A stretch of DNA of 64,000 bases from Clostridium sp. LS (GTDB lineage: Bacteria > Bacillota > Clostridia > Clostridiales > Clostridiaceae), in the NCBI RefSeq assembly GCF_002760435.1, contig NZ_AUUU01000039.1, positions 62,001-126,000 of the forward strand. Reading direction: 5' to 3'. The translations under genes and the position numbers were made by a program. The stretch's first letter is position 1, and the number at the start of each line of letters is the position of its first letter. Below, piece by piece: positions 1-8,953 of this stretch. A model generated the notes under the pieces. That model saw nothing but the letters and a program-made list of their open reading frames with translations. It did no database searches and was not told where the DNA came from.

Positions 1-2
1 TA

Positions 3-581
3 AGTGCAGAAGAAATATGGCAAAATTTATATAACAAAGAATTAAATTGTAAGAAGAACATTTTAGAATATATAGATATTGCAAGGATACTAAAAAAGGG
101 TGAAGCTGACCCAGAAAAGATTCAAGATACTTATAATTTTATCTATGATAATATTGAGAAGATGTCAGATAAAGTTAAACCGAACACTATTATGTATCTT
201 CAGAATGAATTAAAAAATCAGTTTGGCAAATATGTAGTTGAAAAGGAGCCTAAAGAAGAGAGTGCCTTTATAAAATTCTTTAGGGAGGCATACCCTGCAA
301 AAGATAGAAGAAAAGATTTTACTTGGGTTATAATGAATATTAATAATATAGTAGAAGAACAAATTTGGACTACATTAATTCACATTAACAGAGAATATAT
401 ATGTAAAAGAATTAGATTAGAAGCTGAAGAAAAAGAAGCTATAATTAAAATGATAGAAAAGGTAATTGAAAAAAATAATAAAAAATATATTAACCAAATA
501 AAAAGTTTGGATAAATTATTAAATAATTTAAATATTAAAATAGTAAATGACAAGGATAAATTCAAGGTTAAAATATTATAA
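3..581 (+). CDS. Uncharacterised protein, 5' end outside window
   Basis: The reading frame is open from base 3, so this is the 3' part (192 residues) of a gene that starts before the window. The first ATG, at 162, has no Shine-Dalgarno sequence, which argues against it being the true start. The product is rich in Lys, Glu, Asn and Ile, with no membrane segment, and the C-terminal third looks helical and coiled-coil-like. I recognise no domain. It is followed by a hairpin terminator and lies upstream of a retropepsin-like pair, in what may be the end of an integrated element. Confidence 0.6.
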   Translation, partial: SAEEIWQNLYNKELNCKKNILEYIDIARILKKGEADPEKIQDTYNFIYDNIEKMSDKVKPNTIMYLQNELKNQFGKYVVEKEPKEESAFIKFFREAYPAKDRRKDFTWVIMNINNIVEEQIWTTLIHINREYICKRIRLEAEEKEAIIKMIEKVIEKNNKKYINQIKSLDKLLNNLNIKIVNDKDKFKVKIL

Positions 582-587
582 TTATGT

Positions 588-634
588 AAAAAGAATTTTA
601 ATAATGCAAAAGAACATTGTTAAGATTCTTTTTT
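588..634 (+). terminator. Rho-independent terminator-like hairpin
   Basis: AAAAAGAAT at 588-596 pairs with ATTCTTTTT at 625-633, and the right arm runs into a T tract. The loop is long. It sits just after the stop at 581. Confidence 0.5.
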
Positions 635-652
635 ATTCTTTAGGAACTGTCC

Positions 653-1036
653 ATGAATCGTAAAGAAGCAGAAGATAGTATAATGAGGTTAGATAATGTC
701 GAGATAGCAAATGAAATACTAAAAGATAATGATAATGAAGAACGTGAGATACCTTTAGCGGAAGGAGTAATTACCATGAAGTATAGTGATGCAAGAAAAG
801 TTTATAAAAATAAGTGGATACTATTTGAAGCTATTTATGCGTATTCAGAAGCAGGAAAAAGAATTGTAACTGATTTGGCAGTAATTAAAAGTTATGATAA
901 AGGAAGCGAAGCATTAAAGGATTATGCAATTTATCATAAAGAAAACAAGCAAAAAGAATATTATGTGTATAATACAACACATGAAACTTTAGAGATAGAG
1001 GAAAGAGCTTGGATAGGAGTAAGAATAAATGGTTGA
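653..1036 (+). CDS. Uncharacterised protein paired with retropepsin-like gene
   Basis: A 127-residue acidic cytosolic protein with no recognised domain. It overlaps the next gene by 8 bases, suggesting translational coupling. The start is uncertain: ATG 653 has only a weak site, whereas the in-frame ATG at 776 follows a good GAAGGAG at normal spacing and would give an 86-residue protein beginning MKYSDARKVYKNK. From memory, similar small proteins precede retropepsin-like genes in other Firmicutes; this is not checked. Confidence 0.6.
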   Translation: MNRKEAEDSIMRLDNVEIANEILKDNDNEEREIPLAEGVITMKYSDARKVYKNKWILFEAIYAYSEAGKRIVTDLAVIKSYDKGSEALKDYAIYHKENKQKEYYVYNTTHETLEIEERAWIGVRING

Positions 1037-1427
1037 TTTAGAATTTAAATATGGATTGCCATTTTGTAAGATAGAAATAATTCATAATAATAGAATACTT
1101 ATATTAAATAATGTTCTTATAGATACAGGTTCTGGAGGCACATTATTAAAAATGGATAGGGTAGAAGAAATTAATATAACTATAGATATGAATGATTCAA
1201 TTGAAACTATACATGGTGTAGGTGGAAGTGAGTTTGTATATAAGAAAATAATTGATGAAGCTAAGCTTGGTAATTTATGCAATAGAGATGTAAAAGTAGA
1301 AATAGGAATCATGGATTAAGGATTGGATATTGATAGAATAATCGGAATAGATTTTTTAAAGCAAGTTGGTGCAATTATTGATTTAGAGAAAATGAAAGTA
1401 TATAGGAGAAGTGATGACGAAAAATAA
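1029..1427 (+). pseudogene. Retropepsin-like aspartyl protease, interrupted by in-frame stop
   Basis: The N-terminal 96 residues carry the aspartyl protease motif LIDTGSGG (Asp32). A TAA at 1317-1319 ends this frame, but the same frame continues without a break to TAA 1425-1427 and encodes DRIIGIDFLKQVGAIIDL, the conserved C-terminal IGxDFL...IDL element of single-domain retropepsin-like proteins. The intact gene would encode about 132 residues. I infer a nonsense mutation or a sequencing error. Such proteins act as homodimers with one catalytic Asp per subunit; without the C-terminal strand the fold is unlikely to be stable. Confidence 0.7.
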
Positions 1428-1429
1428 AT

Positions 1430-1483
1430 ATGTTTGCCGATACTCCTCACGTTGAGACAGTTGTTAGGATAGTAAAGAAATAG
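1430..1483 (+). pseudogene. C-terminal remnant resembling RlmD/RumA rRNA methyltransferase; possible integration-site scar
   Basis: Codons from ATG 1430 read MFADTPHVETVVRIVKK then TAG. This matches the usual C-terminus of 23S rRNA (uracil-5-)-methyltransferases (MFPHTPHVETV-like). Only these 17 codons remain, with a stop shortly upstream. The 3' end of rumA/rlmD is a known insertion site for integrative elements in Firmicutes, so this may be the chromosomal side of an attachment site, with the genes to its left being element cargo. No recombinase is visible on the left. Confidence 0.45.
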
Positions 1484-1538
1484 CTTGGTATCAAAGGTTT
1501 AGCGGGTTTTCTTAATATTTACAAGTGTGTTTTATGTT

Positions 1539-1568
1539 CCCTCAAACTTCAGATTTGAGGGATTTTTG
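1539..1568 (+). terminator. Rho-independent terminator
   Basis: CCCTCAAA at 1539-1546 pairs with TTTGAGGG at 1554-1561, followed by ATTTTTG. It is placed where the terminator of an intact rlmD-like gene would be. Confidence 0.75.
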
Positions 1569-1701
1569 CTTATATGGGGGACAATAAATACGCAGAACTA
1601 GGGATTATAGGTTTTGCGTATTTGTTTATAGATGAATAGGCAAAAAATTAGGCTCTGTTAAAGAATAATGTTGAGAATAATATATAATTTTGTAAAAACA
1701 C

Positions 1702-1732
1702 TTGACTTAGACATAACTCTAGGTGATAACAT
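1702..1732 (+). promoter_or_regulatory. MerR-family-type promoter with 19-bp spacer
   Basis: TTGACT (1702-1707) and TAACAT (1727-1732) are separated by 19 bases, too long for normal recognition but typical of MerR-activated promoters. The spacer contains an imperfect inverted repeat (CTTAGA...CTCTAGG) as in operators of AdhR-like MerR regulators. It drives the dehydrogenase at 1815. No merR gene is in the window. A near copy lies at 42771-42801. Confidence 0.65.
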
Positions 1733-1814
1733 TAGTAAATAACACATAAAAGTTCATATTCAAGTAGTTAATAAAAATGTAAATGAAACAAAGAAAAGAT
1801 GAGGAGGCTAAGAT

Positions 1815-2534
1815 ATGGCAAAGAAAGTTTTTATCACAGGAGCGAACAAAGGGATTGGTAAACAAATAGCACATGAAATGGGAAAAAACGGGTGGACTGT
1901 GTTAATAGGATCACGAGATGAAAAACGCGGACTTGAAGCGGTTAATGAACTTCTTAGTGAAGGCATTAAAGCAGCTTATATAAATATTGATTTGCAGAAT
2001 CAAGAAACTATTATAGAAGCTGTAAACACAATTAAATCACAGCATTCTGATCTTGACATATTAATCAATAATGCAGCTATTCCAGGTGACATGAGAAAAC
2101 CAGGCTATGAATTTACGTTGGATGAATTGAGAAGTGTCATGGAAACAAATGTATTTGGGCCATTCGAACTCATTCGACAGTTATTACCTACACTTGAGAA
2201 AAATGGCGGGCGCATTGTGAATATCACAATTCCTATCGGCATGACACCTTACTTTAATCCATTTTCCTATAAATCGAGCAAGGCGGCACTAAATGCCATG
2301 ACACAAACCCTCGGTTTGAATTTCCAACAAGCTGGAAAATCACTTGAGATTTTTGGTATCATGCCCGGTGGAACAACAACTGATTTAAATGGCAACGCGA
2401 CAGGACCACACATGAAGACAGCGCAGGAAGCTGGTAAGTTAATAACAGACATAATCCTTGATGGCAAAAATCATAATGGCGAGGTTATAAATTATAACGG
2501 TGCTGTTGCTGATTACAACTGCGGATTATTTTAA
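1815..2534 (+). CDS. Short-chain dehydrogenase/reductase family protein
   Basis: This is a 239-residue classical SDR, presumably an NAD(P)-dependent cytosolic oxidoreductase. Visible motifs are the cofactor loop TGANKGIG (8-15), NNAA (85-88) and YxxxK (Tyr152, Lys156). The residues 13-14 before the tyrosine, where the catalytic Ser normally lies, read T-I within NITIPIG, so the usual Ser is replaced by Ile139 or Thr138; activity may be altered. Substrate is unknown. It is a single gene between a MerR-type promoter and a terminator, which suggests induction by a small stress molecule such as an aldehyde. Codons are less AT-rich than in neighbouring genes, which hints at horizontal acquisition. 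Confidence 0.85.
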   Translation: MAKKVFITGANKGIGKQIAHEMGKNGWTVLIGSRDEKRGLEAVNELLSEGIKAAYINIDLQNQETIIEAVNTIKSQHSDLDILINNAAIPGDMRKPGYEFTLDELRSVMETNVFGPFELIRQLLPTLEKNGGRIVNITIPIGMTPYFNPFSYKSSKAALNAMTQTLGLNFQQAGKSLEIFGIMPGGTTTDLNGNATGPHMKTAQEAGKLITDIILDGKNHNGEVINYNGAVADYNCGLF

Positions 2535-2549
2535 GAAATTAAACAATAC

Positions 2550-2590
2550 GCTCATATCGGAGTAGCAAATCTGATATGAGCTTGTTTTAC
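2550..2590 (+). terminator. Rho-independent terminator
   Basis: GCTCATATC (2550-2558) pairs with GATATGAGC (2573-2581), followed by TTGTTTT. It ends the dehydrogenase transcript. Confidence 0.75.
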
Positions 2591-2994
2591 AATCTATGAA
2601 GTTTCTTTTTTAAATAAAGACATTTTTAATGAATTATCAAATTATGAACTAGAGAATCCACAAAATATTTCAATTGAAGAAGAAGATATGACTGATCTAA
2701 TATAGAAAATAAAAAATAAAGGATGATTGCGTATATTTATCAAAGGAAATAAAATACAGATATATAGTTGAACACTTTTTGGAGGTTACCAAAGATGGCA
2801 ATAAACCCACCAATTATATTTTAATCTTGGCTCATTCTTATTTCTCAATGATTTTTGAGGTATCTGATTGCATCTACTAGGTGGTATAATTTTCTTATCA
2901 AAATACGGGAAGTGATCAATGCAAACCGTCATATGATATATCGCGAAAGGCCGCGGTCATCCGAGCCTCAGATTAAAATGGGAGGAGAATATCG
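2591..2994. other. Intergenic region with a possible decayed reading frame
   Basis: A frame ending at TAG 2703-2705 encodes about 38 residues (KDIFNELSNYELENPQNIS near its middle) that look like a real protein C-terminus with no start or body, perhaps a remnant. A GGAGGT site precedes a nine-codon frame at 2795-2824 (MAINPPIIF), which could be chance. DNA from about 2915 on is distinctly richer in GC than the surroundings, as is the esterase gene that follows. Confidence 0.3.
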
Positions 2995-3854
2995 ATGGGA
3001 TTAAAAGATATAAAACTTTGGGAAAAAAATGTTCCTGATGCCGACTTAACTTCTACTATTGGGGACTTGAATAACGAAGGGTTACCTACTCTGACCCCTT
3101 ATTTATTAAAAGGGGAGAAACTCCGCCCTGCAATTATTGTTTGCCCGGGTGGATCATTTCAATTTAGAGCGTCTAATGAAGGAAAACCAATTGCAAAATG
3201 GCTAAATCAAATAGGAATAAATGCTTTTGTTTTAAATTATCGGGTTGCTCCTTTTACTCCATTTACGTCAACCAAAGATGCAGTACGAGCGGTTAGGTAT
3301 ATTCGGTATCATGCCTAGAATTTAATATTGATCCGGAACGGATCGGCATGATAGGATTTTCAGCTGGTGGTTATCTCACCGCTTTTGTAGGAACTCGTTT
3401 TGATAACGGAATTATAGAACCGGATAGTCGAAATGCGCAAATTATGGCGATGCTTTTGGGAGAACCAGATTTTAACGATCCGATTGATCAAACGAGTTCT
3501 AAACTTAATGCGATCATTTTATGTTATGCTGAGACATCCCCCTTTTCTAAGGAAAAATTGCCGCCAGATTCTCTATTAACAAAAGATATTACAGTGGATG
3601 AATTTATAGACTTTACTTCAAATCATAAACATGTTACAGCGAAAACACCACCGACTTTTCTATGGATTACAGCGACCGATCACTGGAATTTTCAGCGCCA
3701 AAACTTACTTTTTGCTCAAGCTCTAAATGAGCTAAATCTACCATTTGATTTACATATATTCTCCAAAGGTCCCCATGGTTTAGGATTAGGTGAGGATGAA
3801 CCTACGGTAGCAATCTGGCCAAAACTTTGTGAAAATTGGCTTCAAGGATTATAA
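2995..3854 (+). pseudogene. Alpha/beta-hydrolase (BD-FAE/xylan esterase-like), frameshifted
   Basis: Two frames make one esterase of about 286 residues. The first (2995-3318) holds the oxyanion-hole region CPGGSF and the LNYRVAP strand; the second (from 3348) has the nucleophile elbow GFSAGG and a C-terminal HG (GPHGLG) for the catalytic His. The break is near 3313-3320 where CATGCCTAGAA reads as HA-stop; one extra C restores HALEFNIDPERIG into the second frame. A single-base deletion in a C run (or a sequencing error) therefore inactivates the gene. GGAGGAG before 2995 supports the start. Codon use is less AT-rich than the neighbours, which suggests transfer. Confidence 0.8.
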
Positions 3855-3924
3855 TATAGAGTTTTTTCAAAATATTATTGCAATATCAGTATCAATTGCT
3901 GGTAAGTTGTCTGCATTATATTAA

Positions 3925-3972
3925 AATAACCAATAAAAGCTTGAAATTAGGCTTTCATTGGTTATTTTAGTT
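3925..3972. terminator. Bidirectional terminator
   Basis: AATAACCAAT (3925-3934) pairs with ATTGGTTATT (3957-3966), with T on the right and A on the left. It separates the esterase pseudogene from the leftward greA-like gene. Confidence 0.7.
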
Positions 3973-4047
3973 TATTTATCTCTTACTAATATGCGAAGAA
4001 GAAGATTGAAATTTAATAAATACAAACAAGTATCTGGTTGTAAATTC

Positions 4048-4512
4048 TTATAGTATTTCTAGCACTTCAACTTTATACTTTTCCCCTGGCGCATCAACTT
4101 CAACTATATCACCAGCTTTTTTTCCTAATAATGCTTTCCCTAAATCTGATTCTATACTTATCAGCATGTTTTCAAGATCTAGATCCATAGTAGTTACAAG
4201 GGTAATGATATCTTCATCATCATCTTCAATAAATTTTATTCTTGCTTTACTATTAAGTCCGAGTGTTGACTTATCTACACTCGTATCATCTATTACTGTT
4301 GCTGTTGAAATCATAGTTAATAAGTATTGTATTCTATTATCATTTTCTCTATAGTTTCTACAAGCCTCTTTATATTCAGCGTTTTCAGATCTATCTCCAT
4401 GAGCTGCAGCTATTAATTTTTCTTTTGCAATTTCAGCTCTCTTTACAGTCATTCTATAGTCTAATTCTTCTCTTAATTTTCTTATATTTTCTTCTGTTAG
4501 TTTATTATTCAT
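4048..4512 (-). CDS. greA: GreA/GreB-family transcript cleavage factor
   Basis: The 154-residue protein matches the usual length of GreA. The N-terminal half is a charged helical hairpin carrying the tip motif HGDRSENAEYKEA at about 39-51, whose acidic residues place Mg2+ in the RNA polymerase active site for cleavage of backtracked RNA. The C-terminal half (IKFIEDDDEDIITL, GKALLGKKAGDIVEV) is the FKBP-like GreA/GreB domain. It is monocistronic, with an AGGGAGAGG ribosome site before the start. The GDRSENAEY wording is intermediate between GreA and GreB signatures, so a paralogue of the main greA is possible. Confidence 0.88.
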   Translation of the reverse strand: MNNKLTEENIRKLREELDYRMTVKRAEIAKEKLIAAAHGDRSENAEYKEACRNYRENDNRIQYLLTMISTATVIDDTSVDKSTLGLNSKARIKFIEDDDEDIITLVTTMDLDLENMLISIESDLGKALLGKKAGDIVEVDAPGEKYKVEVLEIL

Positions 4513-4688
4513 AATAACTTAACCTCTCCCTACAAAATATTCTAGTAATATTATATAATAAATAGAAAAAAATAAAAGTTAATTTGATTAACAGTAAAAA
4601 AATACTATGGGAAAATTTTTCTTTAAATATGCTTTACATATGTTAAAATAATCTGTAAGAACTGTGAATAAGTAAGGGAGTGAAATTA

Positions 4689-5351
4689 ATGCCCATATTT
4701 AAATTGACAAAAGAAATTGCTTTTCCAAGCCCGGAACTTTCTGAGGAAGATGGACTTTTAGCTATTGGGGGAGACTTATCCATAGAAAGGTTACTCTTAG
4801 CTTATTGTCATGGTATATTTCCGTGGTATAATGAGGGGGAACCAATTTTGTGGTGGTGTCCTAAACCTAGATTTATACTTAAGCCTAAGGAAATTAAAAT
4901 TTCTAAATCAATGAAAAAAATAATCAAAAAAGGTGAGTTTAAAGTAACCTTTAATAATGATTTTGAAGGAGTAATTGGTAATTGTAAATTTTTAAGGGAA
5001 GTTAATGAAGAAGGTACCTGGATTACAAGTGAAATGAAAAATGCATATATAAATCTTTTTAATAATGGTTATGCCATGAGTGTTGAAACCTACTTAAGTG
5101 ATGAATTAGTTGGCGGGCTATATGGCGTAAAAATAGGAAAATGCTTTTTCGGAGAAAGTATGTTTTCAAAGGTAAGCAACGCTTCTAAAATAGCCCTAAT
5201 AAAACTTGCCGAGAAACTTAGAAATGAAGATTTTATATTTATTGATTGTCAAATGCATACAAAGCATTTAGAAAGCATGGGCGGAAAGTTTGCGGAATGG
5301 ACTGAATTTAAGGCTTTGCTTAGAAAAGGTATAAATTTAGAAGAAGATTAA
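4689..5351 (+). CDS. aat: Leucyl/phenylalanyl-tRNA-protein transferase
   Basis: The enzyme transfers Leu or Phe from tRNA to proteins with N-terminal Lys or Arg, feeding the N-end-rule pathway in the cytosol. Family motifs are FPSPELSEEDGLLAIGGDLS near the N-terminus, YCHGIFPWYNEGEPILWWCP, GGLYGVKIGKCFFGESMFS and the C-terminal FIDCQMHTKHLESMGG. The upstream GTG at 4680 lies inside the AAGGGAG ribosome site, so ATG 4689 (MPIFKLTKE) is preferred, giving 220 residues. It precedes the methyltransferase at 5392 by 40 bases and is probably cotranscribed with it. Confidence 0.93.
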   Translation: MPIFKLTKEIAFPSPELSEEDGLLAIGGDLSIERLLLAYCHGIFPWYNEGEPILWWCPKPRFILKPKEIKISKSMKKIIKKGEFKVTFNNDFEGVIGNCKFLREVNEEGTWITSEMKNAYINLFNNGYAMSVETYLSDELVGGLYGVKIGKCFFGESMFSKVSNASKIALIKLAEKLRNEDFIFIDCQMHTKHLESMGGKFAEWTEFKALLRKGINLEED

Positions 5352-5391
5352 AATTATATAACATTAAATAAAAATAAGGTGTGTTGAAAAG

Positions 5392-6555
5392 ATGGAAGAT
5401 TTAAAGAAAGCAATTGATGAAATAATAAGAGAAGACATAATAAAAATAGTAATTAGTAATAAAATTAATAAGGATGTTGAATATAATAAGATAGTATTTG
5501 AATTAAAAGAAAAAAATAATAAACAATATTATCAAATAGAAAAATTCACAGATAAACAAGTATTTCATGAAAATATAGATAAGAATATTTTAGGTGATAA
5601 AATTTTAGAGTATATATCAAGTGATTATAAGCAGCTATCAGCTTGGTCAAACTCTAATAATTTAGATATAAAAATATCTAAAAAAGGCAAACTTTTATTT
5701 AGTAAGAAAAAAGCTGATAATGTTAAGCTTGTGAATAAGTCTCACAACAAAGAAAAAAATTATATTCTTAAAGAAGGAATGATTATTGAGCCACTTATTG
5801 ATTTGGGAGTATTTACAAAAGAAGGGAAAGTAGTTAATTCAAAATATGATAAATATAAGCAAATAAATAGATTTGTAGAGATTATCGATGATGAGATAAA
5901 AAATAATAATTTTAACGAACTTACTATTTTAGATTTTGGATGTGGTAAATCCTATTTAACCTTTGTATTATATTATTACTTTGTTGAAATAAAAAAAATA
6001 AATGTAAAAATGATTGGTTTAGACCTTAAAGCTGATGTTATAAAAAAATGTAATGATATAGCTAAACGATATAATTATGAAAATCTACATTTTGAACTTG
6101 GAGATATTAATGGATTTAAATATAACAATAAAGTTGATATGGTAATTACACTTCATGCTTGTGATACTGCTACTGATTATGCATTATATAATGCAGTGAG
6201 GTGGAATACAAAAATGATATTCTCTGTTCCGTGCTGCCAGCATGAATTTAATTCTCAGATAAAGACAGATTCATTGTCTATTTTAACAAAGTATGGAATA
6301 GTACAAGAGAGAGTTGCAGCGCTTATGACTGATAGTGTTAGAGCTAATTTATTAGAAAGTGTAGGGTATAAGACTCAGCTTTTAGAATTTATAGATATAG
6401 CACATTCACCTAAGAATATATTAATTAGAGCTTCTAAAACCAATATATCAAGGGATAAAAAAGAAAAAGCCTTATTAGAAGTTAAGAATTTAATGGAGCA
6501 ATTTAATCTTAATCCAACGTTATTTAATTTACTTAAAGATGATAAGTTAATTTAA
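5392..6555 (+). CDS. Class I SAM-dependent methyltransferase (Methyltransf_32-like)
   Basis: This 387-residue cytosolic protein has an uncharacterised N-terminal region of about 150 residues rich in Lys, Asn and Ile. The SAM-binding motif ILDFGCGKSYLTFVL lies at about 179-193, the acidic loop MIGLDLKADVI at about 207-217, and VITLHACDTATDYAL follows. The CCQHEF segment and the C-terminal AHSPKNILIRA are shared with GSTCD/Methyltransf_32 family members, which are thought to act on RNA. The substrate cannot be told from sequence. It lies behind aat and ends at a strong terminator. Confidence 0.75.
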   Translation: MEDLKKAIDEIIREDIIKIVISNKINKDVEYNKIVFELKEKNNKQYYQIEKFTDKQVFHENIDKNILGDKILEYISSDYKQLSAWSNSNNLDIKISKKGKLLFSKKKADNVKLVNKSHNKEKNYILKEGMIIEPLIDLGVFTKEGKVVNSKYDKYKQINRFVEIIDDEIKNNNFNELTILDFGCGKSYLTFVLYYYFVEIKKINVKMIGLDLKADVIKKCNDIAKRYNYENLHFELGDINGFKYNNKVDMVITLHACDTATDYALYNAVRWNTKMIFSVPCCQHEFNSQIKTDSLSILTKYGIVQERVAALMTDSVRANLLESVGYKTQLLEFIDIAHSPKNILIRASKTNISRDKKEKALLEVKNLMEQFNLNPTLFNLLKDDKLI

Positions 6556-6566
6556 GAATTATTGTA

Positions 6567-6600
6567 AATCCACGACAGTAAATTGACACTGTCGTGGATT
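6567..6600. terminator. Bidirectional terminator between convergent genes
   Basis: AATCCACGACAGT (6567-6579) pairs with ACTGTCGTGGATT (6588-6600), a perfect 13-bp stem between the convergent genes ending at 6555 and 6607. Confidence 0.85.
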
Positions 6601-6606
6601 AGCTAT

Positions 6607-6762
6607 TTATTGCATTTTCTTTTTAAATGCAGTATGAGGAGAAGGATTATCTTCTCCAAAAGGGCTTTGTTCATGAGCCTTTTCTTTTAGATTTTTGTCA
6701 TAACGACGAGATGCTGGATCGGATACAGTATTATCTGAATTAGAATATTTTTTATTTGTCAT
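6607..6762 (-). CDS. Small uncharacterised hydrophilic protein
   Basis: The frame encodes 51 residues (MTNKKYSNSDNTVSDPASRR at the start, ending FKKKMQ). It has a strong ribosome site, AAGGAGG, 7 bases before ATG 6762. The protein is charged, without Cys or membrane segment, and probably disordered. Several similar-sized hydrophilic proteins lie at 20.5-23.9 kb. Such small proteins are common in clostridial genomes and some are spore components, but no sporulation sigma-factor promoter is obvious here. Function unknown. Confidence 0.7.
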   Translation of the reverse strand: MTNKKYSNSDNTVSDPASRRYDKNLKEKAHEQSPFGEDNPSPHTAFKKKMQ

Positions 6763-6979
6763 AGTAATGCCTCCTTATTGAAAATAATTTATTTTCTTAT
6801 AATAGCTTATCCATATTTAAGATAAATATTATTTACTTATGATGCATATTATGTTTTCTATTGTCATTTTCATGTAGATTAAATTATTGAATATGCTAGA
6901 TAAGTATGTAATAATAACAATTGTATTAGGAATAAATTGAAATATTTTTTCTCATTTAATGAAAGGAGGAAAATATAAA

Positions 6980-8953
6980 TTGAAGAGAATTAACATATTA
7001 AATGAAGACACTGCAAATAAAATTGCAGCAGGAGAAGTCGTTGAAAGACCTGCTTCTGTAGTTAAGGAATTAGTTGAGAATTCCATAGATGCAAATTCTA
7101 AAAATATAACAATTGAAATAGAAGAAGGCGGAATTTCTCTTATTAGGATTATAGATGATGGAGATGGCATTTATAAAGATGACATTGCAAAGGCATTTCT
7201 TCCTCATGCTACAAGTAAAATAAAGGAATCGGAAGATATATATAATATACATACTTTAGGTTTTAGAGGTGAAGCACTTCCATCAATTGCTTCTGTTGGC
7301 AAAGTAAATTTAAAATCTAAACAGGAAAATGAGGAATTTGGTTATGAGATAAATGTAGAAGGCGGAAGGTCAAGTGAAATTACTGAGTGTGGTGTGAATA
7401 AGGGAACTATAATTGAAGTTCAAGATTTATTTTTTAATGTACCTGCAAGAAAGAAGTTTCTAAAATCTGTCTCTAAAGAAAGCTCTTTAATAAATGATAT
7501 TATAACTAGATTAGCCTTAGCTAATCCTAAAATTAGTTTTAAATTATATAATAATCATAAAAAAATTCTGCACACCTTTGGTAATGGTGATTTGAAAGAT
7601 GTGATAAGAACTATATATGGTAAGTCTATAACGGATAACATACTCTATTTTAGTGAAACATCTGACTTAATAACAGTGTATGGATATATTGGAACCGAAG
7701 AAATTGCAAGAGGTTCTAGAAATAATCAAAGCATTTTTGTAAACAAAAGATATATAAAAAACAGGGCCTTAGCAATAGCTGTTGAACAAGCATTTAAATC
7801 ATTTTCTACAGTTAATAAGTTTCCTTTCTTTATATTATTTATAGAAGTTTACCCAGAACATGTAGATGTTAATATTCATCCAACTAAAGCTGAAGTTAAA
7901 TTTAACGATGAGAGAACTATATTTAAAAAGATTTTTGGAGCAGTTCATACTGCATTGAAAAACGAGGTTTTTGAGACTTTTTCCATTAAAGAGGAGAAAG
8001 ATTCAAAAAGTGCTTCAATTCCTTCTTTTGAAGAAATCACTTTTAAGATAAAGGAAGAAGAAGAAAAAGTCAAACTCGCTAGCTCTGCTGCTAAGACTCT
8101 AATAGATCAAGGAGTGGATCTTAAAGCCAATAGTAATTTTTATAGTTATGAGAAAACTGATGATATGTCGTATTCATCAATTAAAGAAGATGATTCTGGT
8201 CCATTATCAGGCACTACAGATGAATCTAATAAAACTATTGTAGATATTCCCATAGATCTTAAATCAAGTACAATTAGTGAAGAGAATATCGATTTTGATA
8301 ACGAAGGTATAGAAGATGCTGACAATGATTTAGAAAACACAAATACTATTAATATTAAAGAACCAACACCGAAGTTTCCTCCAATAACTATAATTGGGCA
8401 ATACAATAAAACGTATATATTAGGTGAACATGAGGGAACTTTATATATGATTGATCAACATGCAGCCCATGAAAAAATAATATTTGAAAAATACTTAAAA
8501 GAAATTGAAAATGGAACAATTATTATTCAGCCTTTAATGGTTCCAAGTATTATTGATTTAAGCATTGATGATTATTCATATTTTGAAGAAAACAAGGAAG
8601 TATTTAAAGAAGCAGGCTTTTTGTTAGAGGAATTCGGTGGTAACTCCTTATCCTTAAAAGAAGTTCCTTATTTTTTAGGAAAGCTGAATCCTAAAAGCTT
8701 ATTTCTTGATATATTAGATAACCTTAAGAATTTAGGTAATGGAAAAACAAGTGAAGTAAAACATAATGCTATTGCTAGCAAAGCCTGTAAAGCAGCAATT
8801 AAAGGGAATGATAAACTAGAAATAAATGAAATGGTTAAATTAATTGAAGATTTAAGATTTATTGATGATCCATTTCACTGTCCACATGGAAGACCAGTGA
8901 TAGTTAAATTTACAAGTATGGACATAGATAAGAAATTTAGGAGAATTATATAA
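6980..8953 (+). CDS. mutL: DNA mismatch repair protein MutL
   Basis: A 657-residue MutL. The N-terminal GHKL ATPase has [15 protein letters not shown] and [11 protein letters not shown]; the acidic linker runs from about residue 340 to 455. The C-terminal endonuclease/dimerisation domain has [12 protein letters not shown] and the zinc-site elements [10 protein letters not shown] and CPHGRP, so it is the nicking type expected in bacteria lacking MutH. The ATG at 6959 precedes the AAAGGAGG ribosome site, so TTG 6980 is the likely start. It overlaps miaA by one base. mutS is not adjacent, unlike the usual mutS-mutL order. Confidence 0.95.
   Translation: MKRINILNEDTANKIAAGEVVERPASVVKELVENSIDANSKNITIEIEEGGISLIRIIDDGDGIYKDDIAKAFLPHATSKIKESEDIYNIHTLGFRGEALPSIASVGKVNLKSKQENEEFGYEINVEGGRSSEITECGVNKGTIIEVQDLFFNVPARKKFLKSVSKESSLINDIITRLALANPKISFKLYNNHKKILHTFGNGDLKDVIRTIYGKSITDNILYFSETSDLITVYGYIGTEEIARGSRNNQSIFVNKRYIKNRALAIAVEQAFKSFSTVNKFPFFILFIEVYPEHVDVNIHPTKAEVKFNDERTIFKKIFGAVHTALKNEVFETFSIKEEKDSKSASIPSFEEITFKIKEEEEKVKLASSAAKTLIDQGVDLKANSNFYSYEKTDDMSYSSIKEDDSGPLSGTTDESNKTIVDIPIDLKSSTISEENIDFDNEGIEDADNDLENTNTINIKEPTPKFPPITIIGQYNKTYILGEHEGTLYMIDQHAAHEKIIFEKYLKEIENGTIIIQPLMVPSIIDLSIDDYSYFEENKEVFKEAGFLLEEFGGNSLSLKEVPYFLGKLNPKSLFLDILDNLKNLGNGKTSEVKHNAIASKACKAAIKGNDKLEINEMVKLIEDLRFIDDPFHCPHGRPVIVKFTSMDIDKKFRRII

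Larger units (their letters stand above)
1484..1814. other. Intergenic region with two hairpins and a MerR-type promoter
   Basis: No gene is visible. It holds a terminator (1539-1568), a second inverted repeat (AAATACGCA 1586-1594 with TGCGTATTT 1615-1623), and the promoter of the following dehydrogenase. A good Shine-Dalgarno sequence (GAGGAGG) lies just before 1815. Confidence 0.5.

Noticed and set aside
1650..1680. Insertion-sequence terminal repeat (GGCTCTGTTAAA)
   Set aside because: Resembles some IS ends, but no partner repeat, target duplication or transposase is present.
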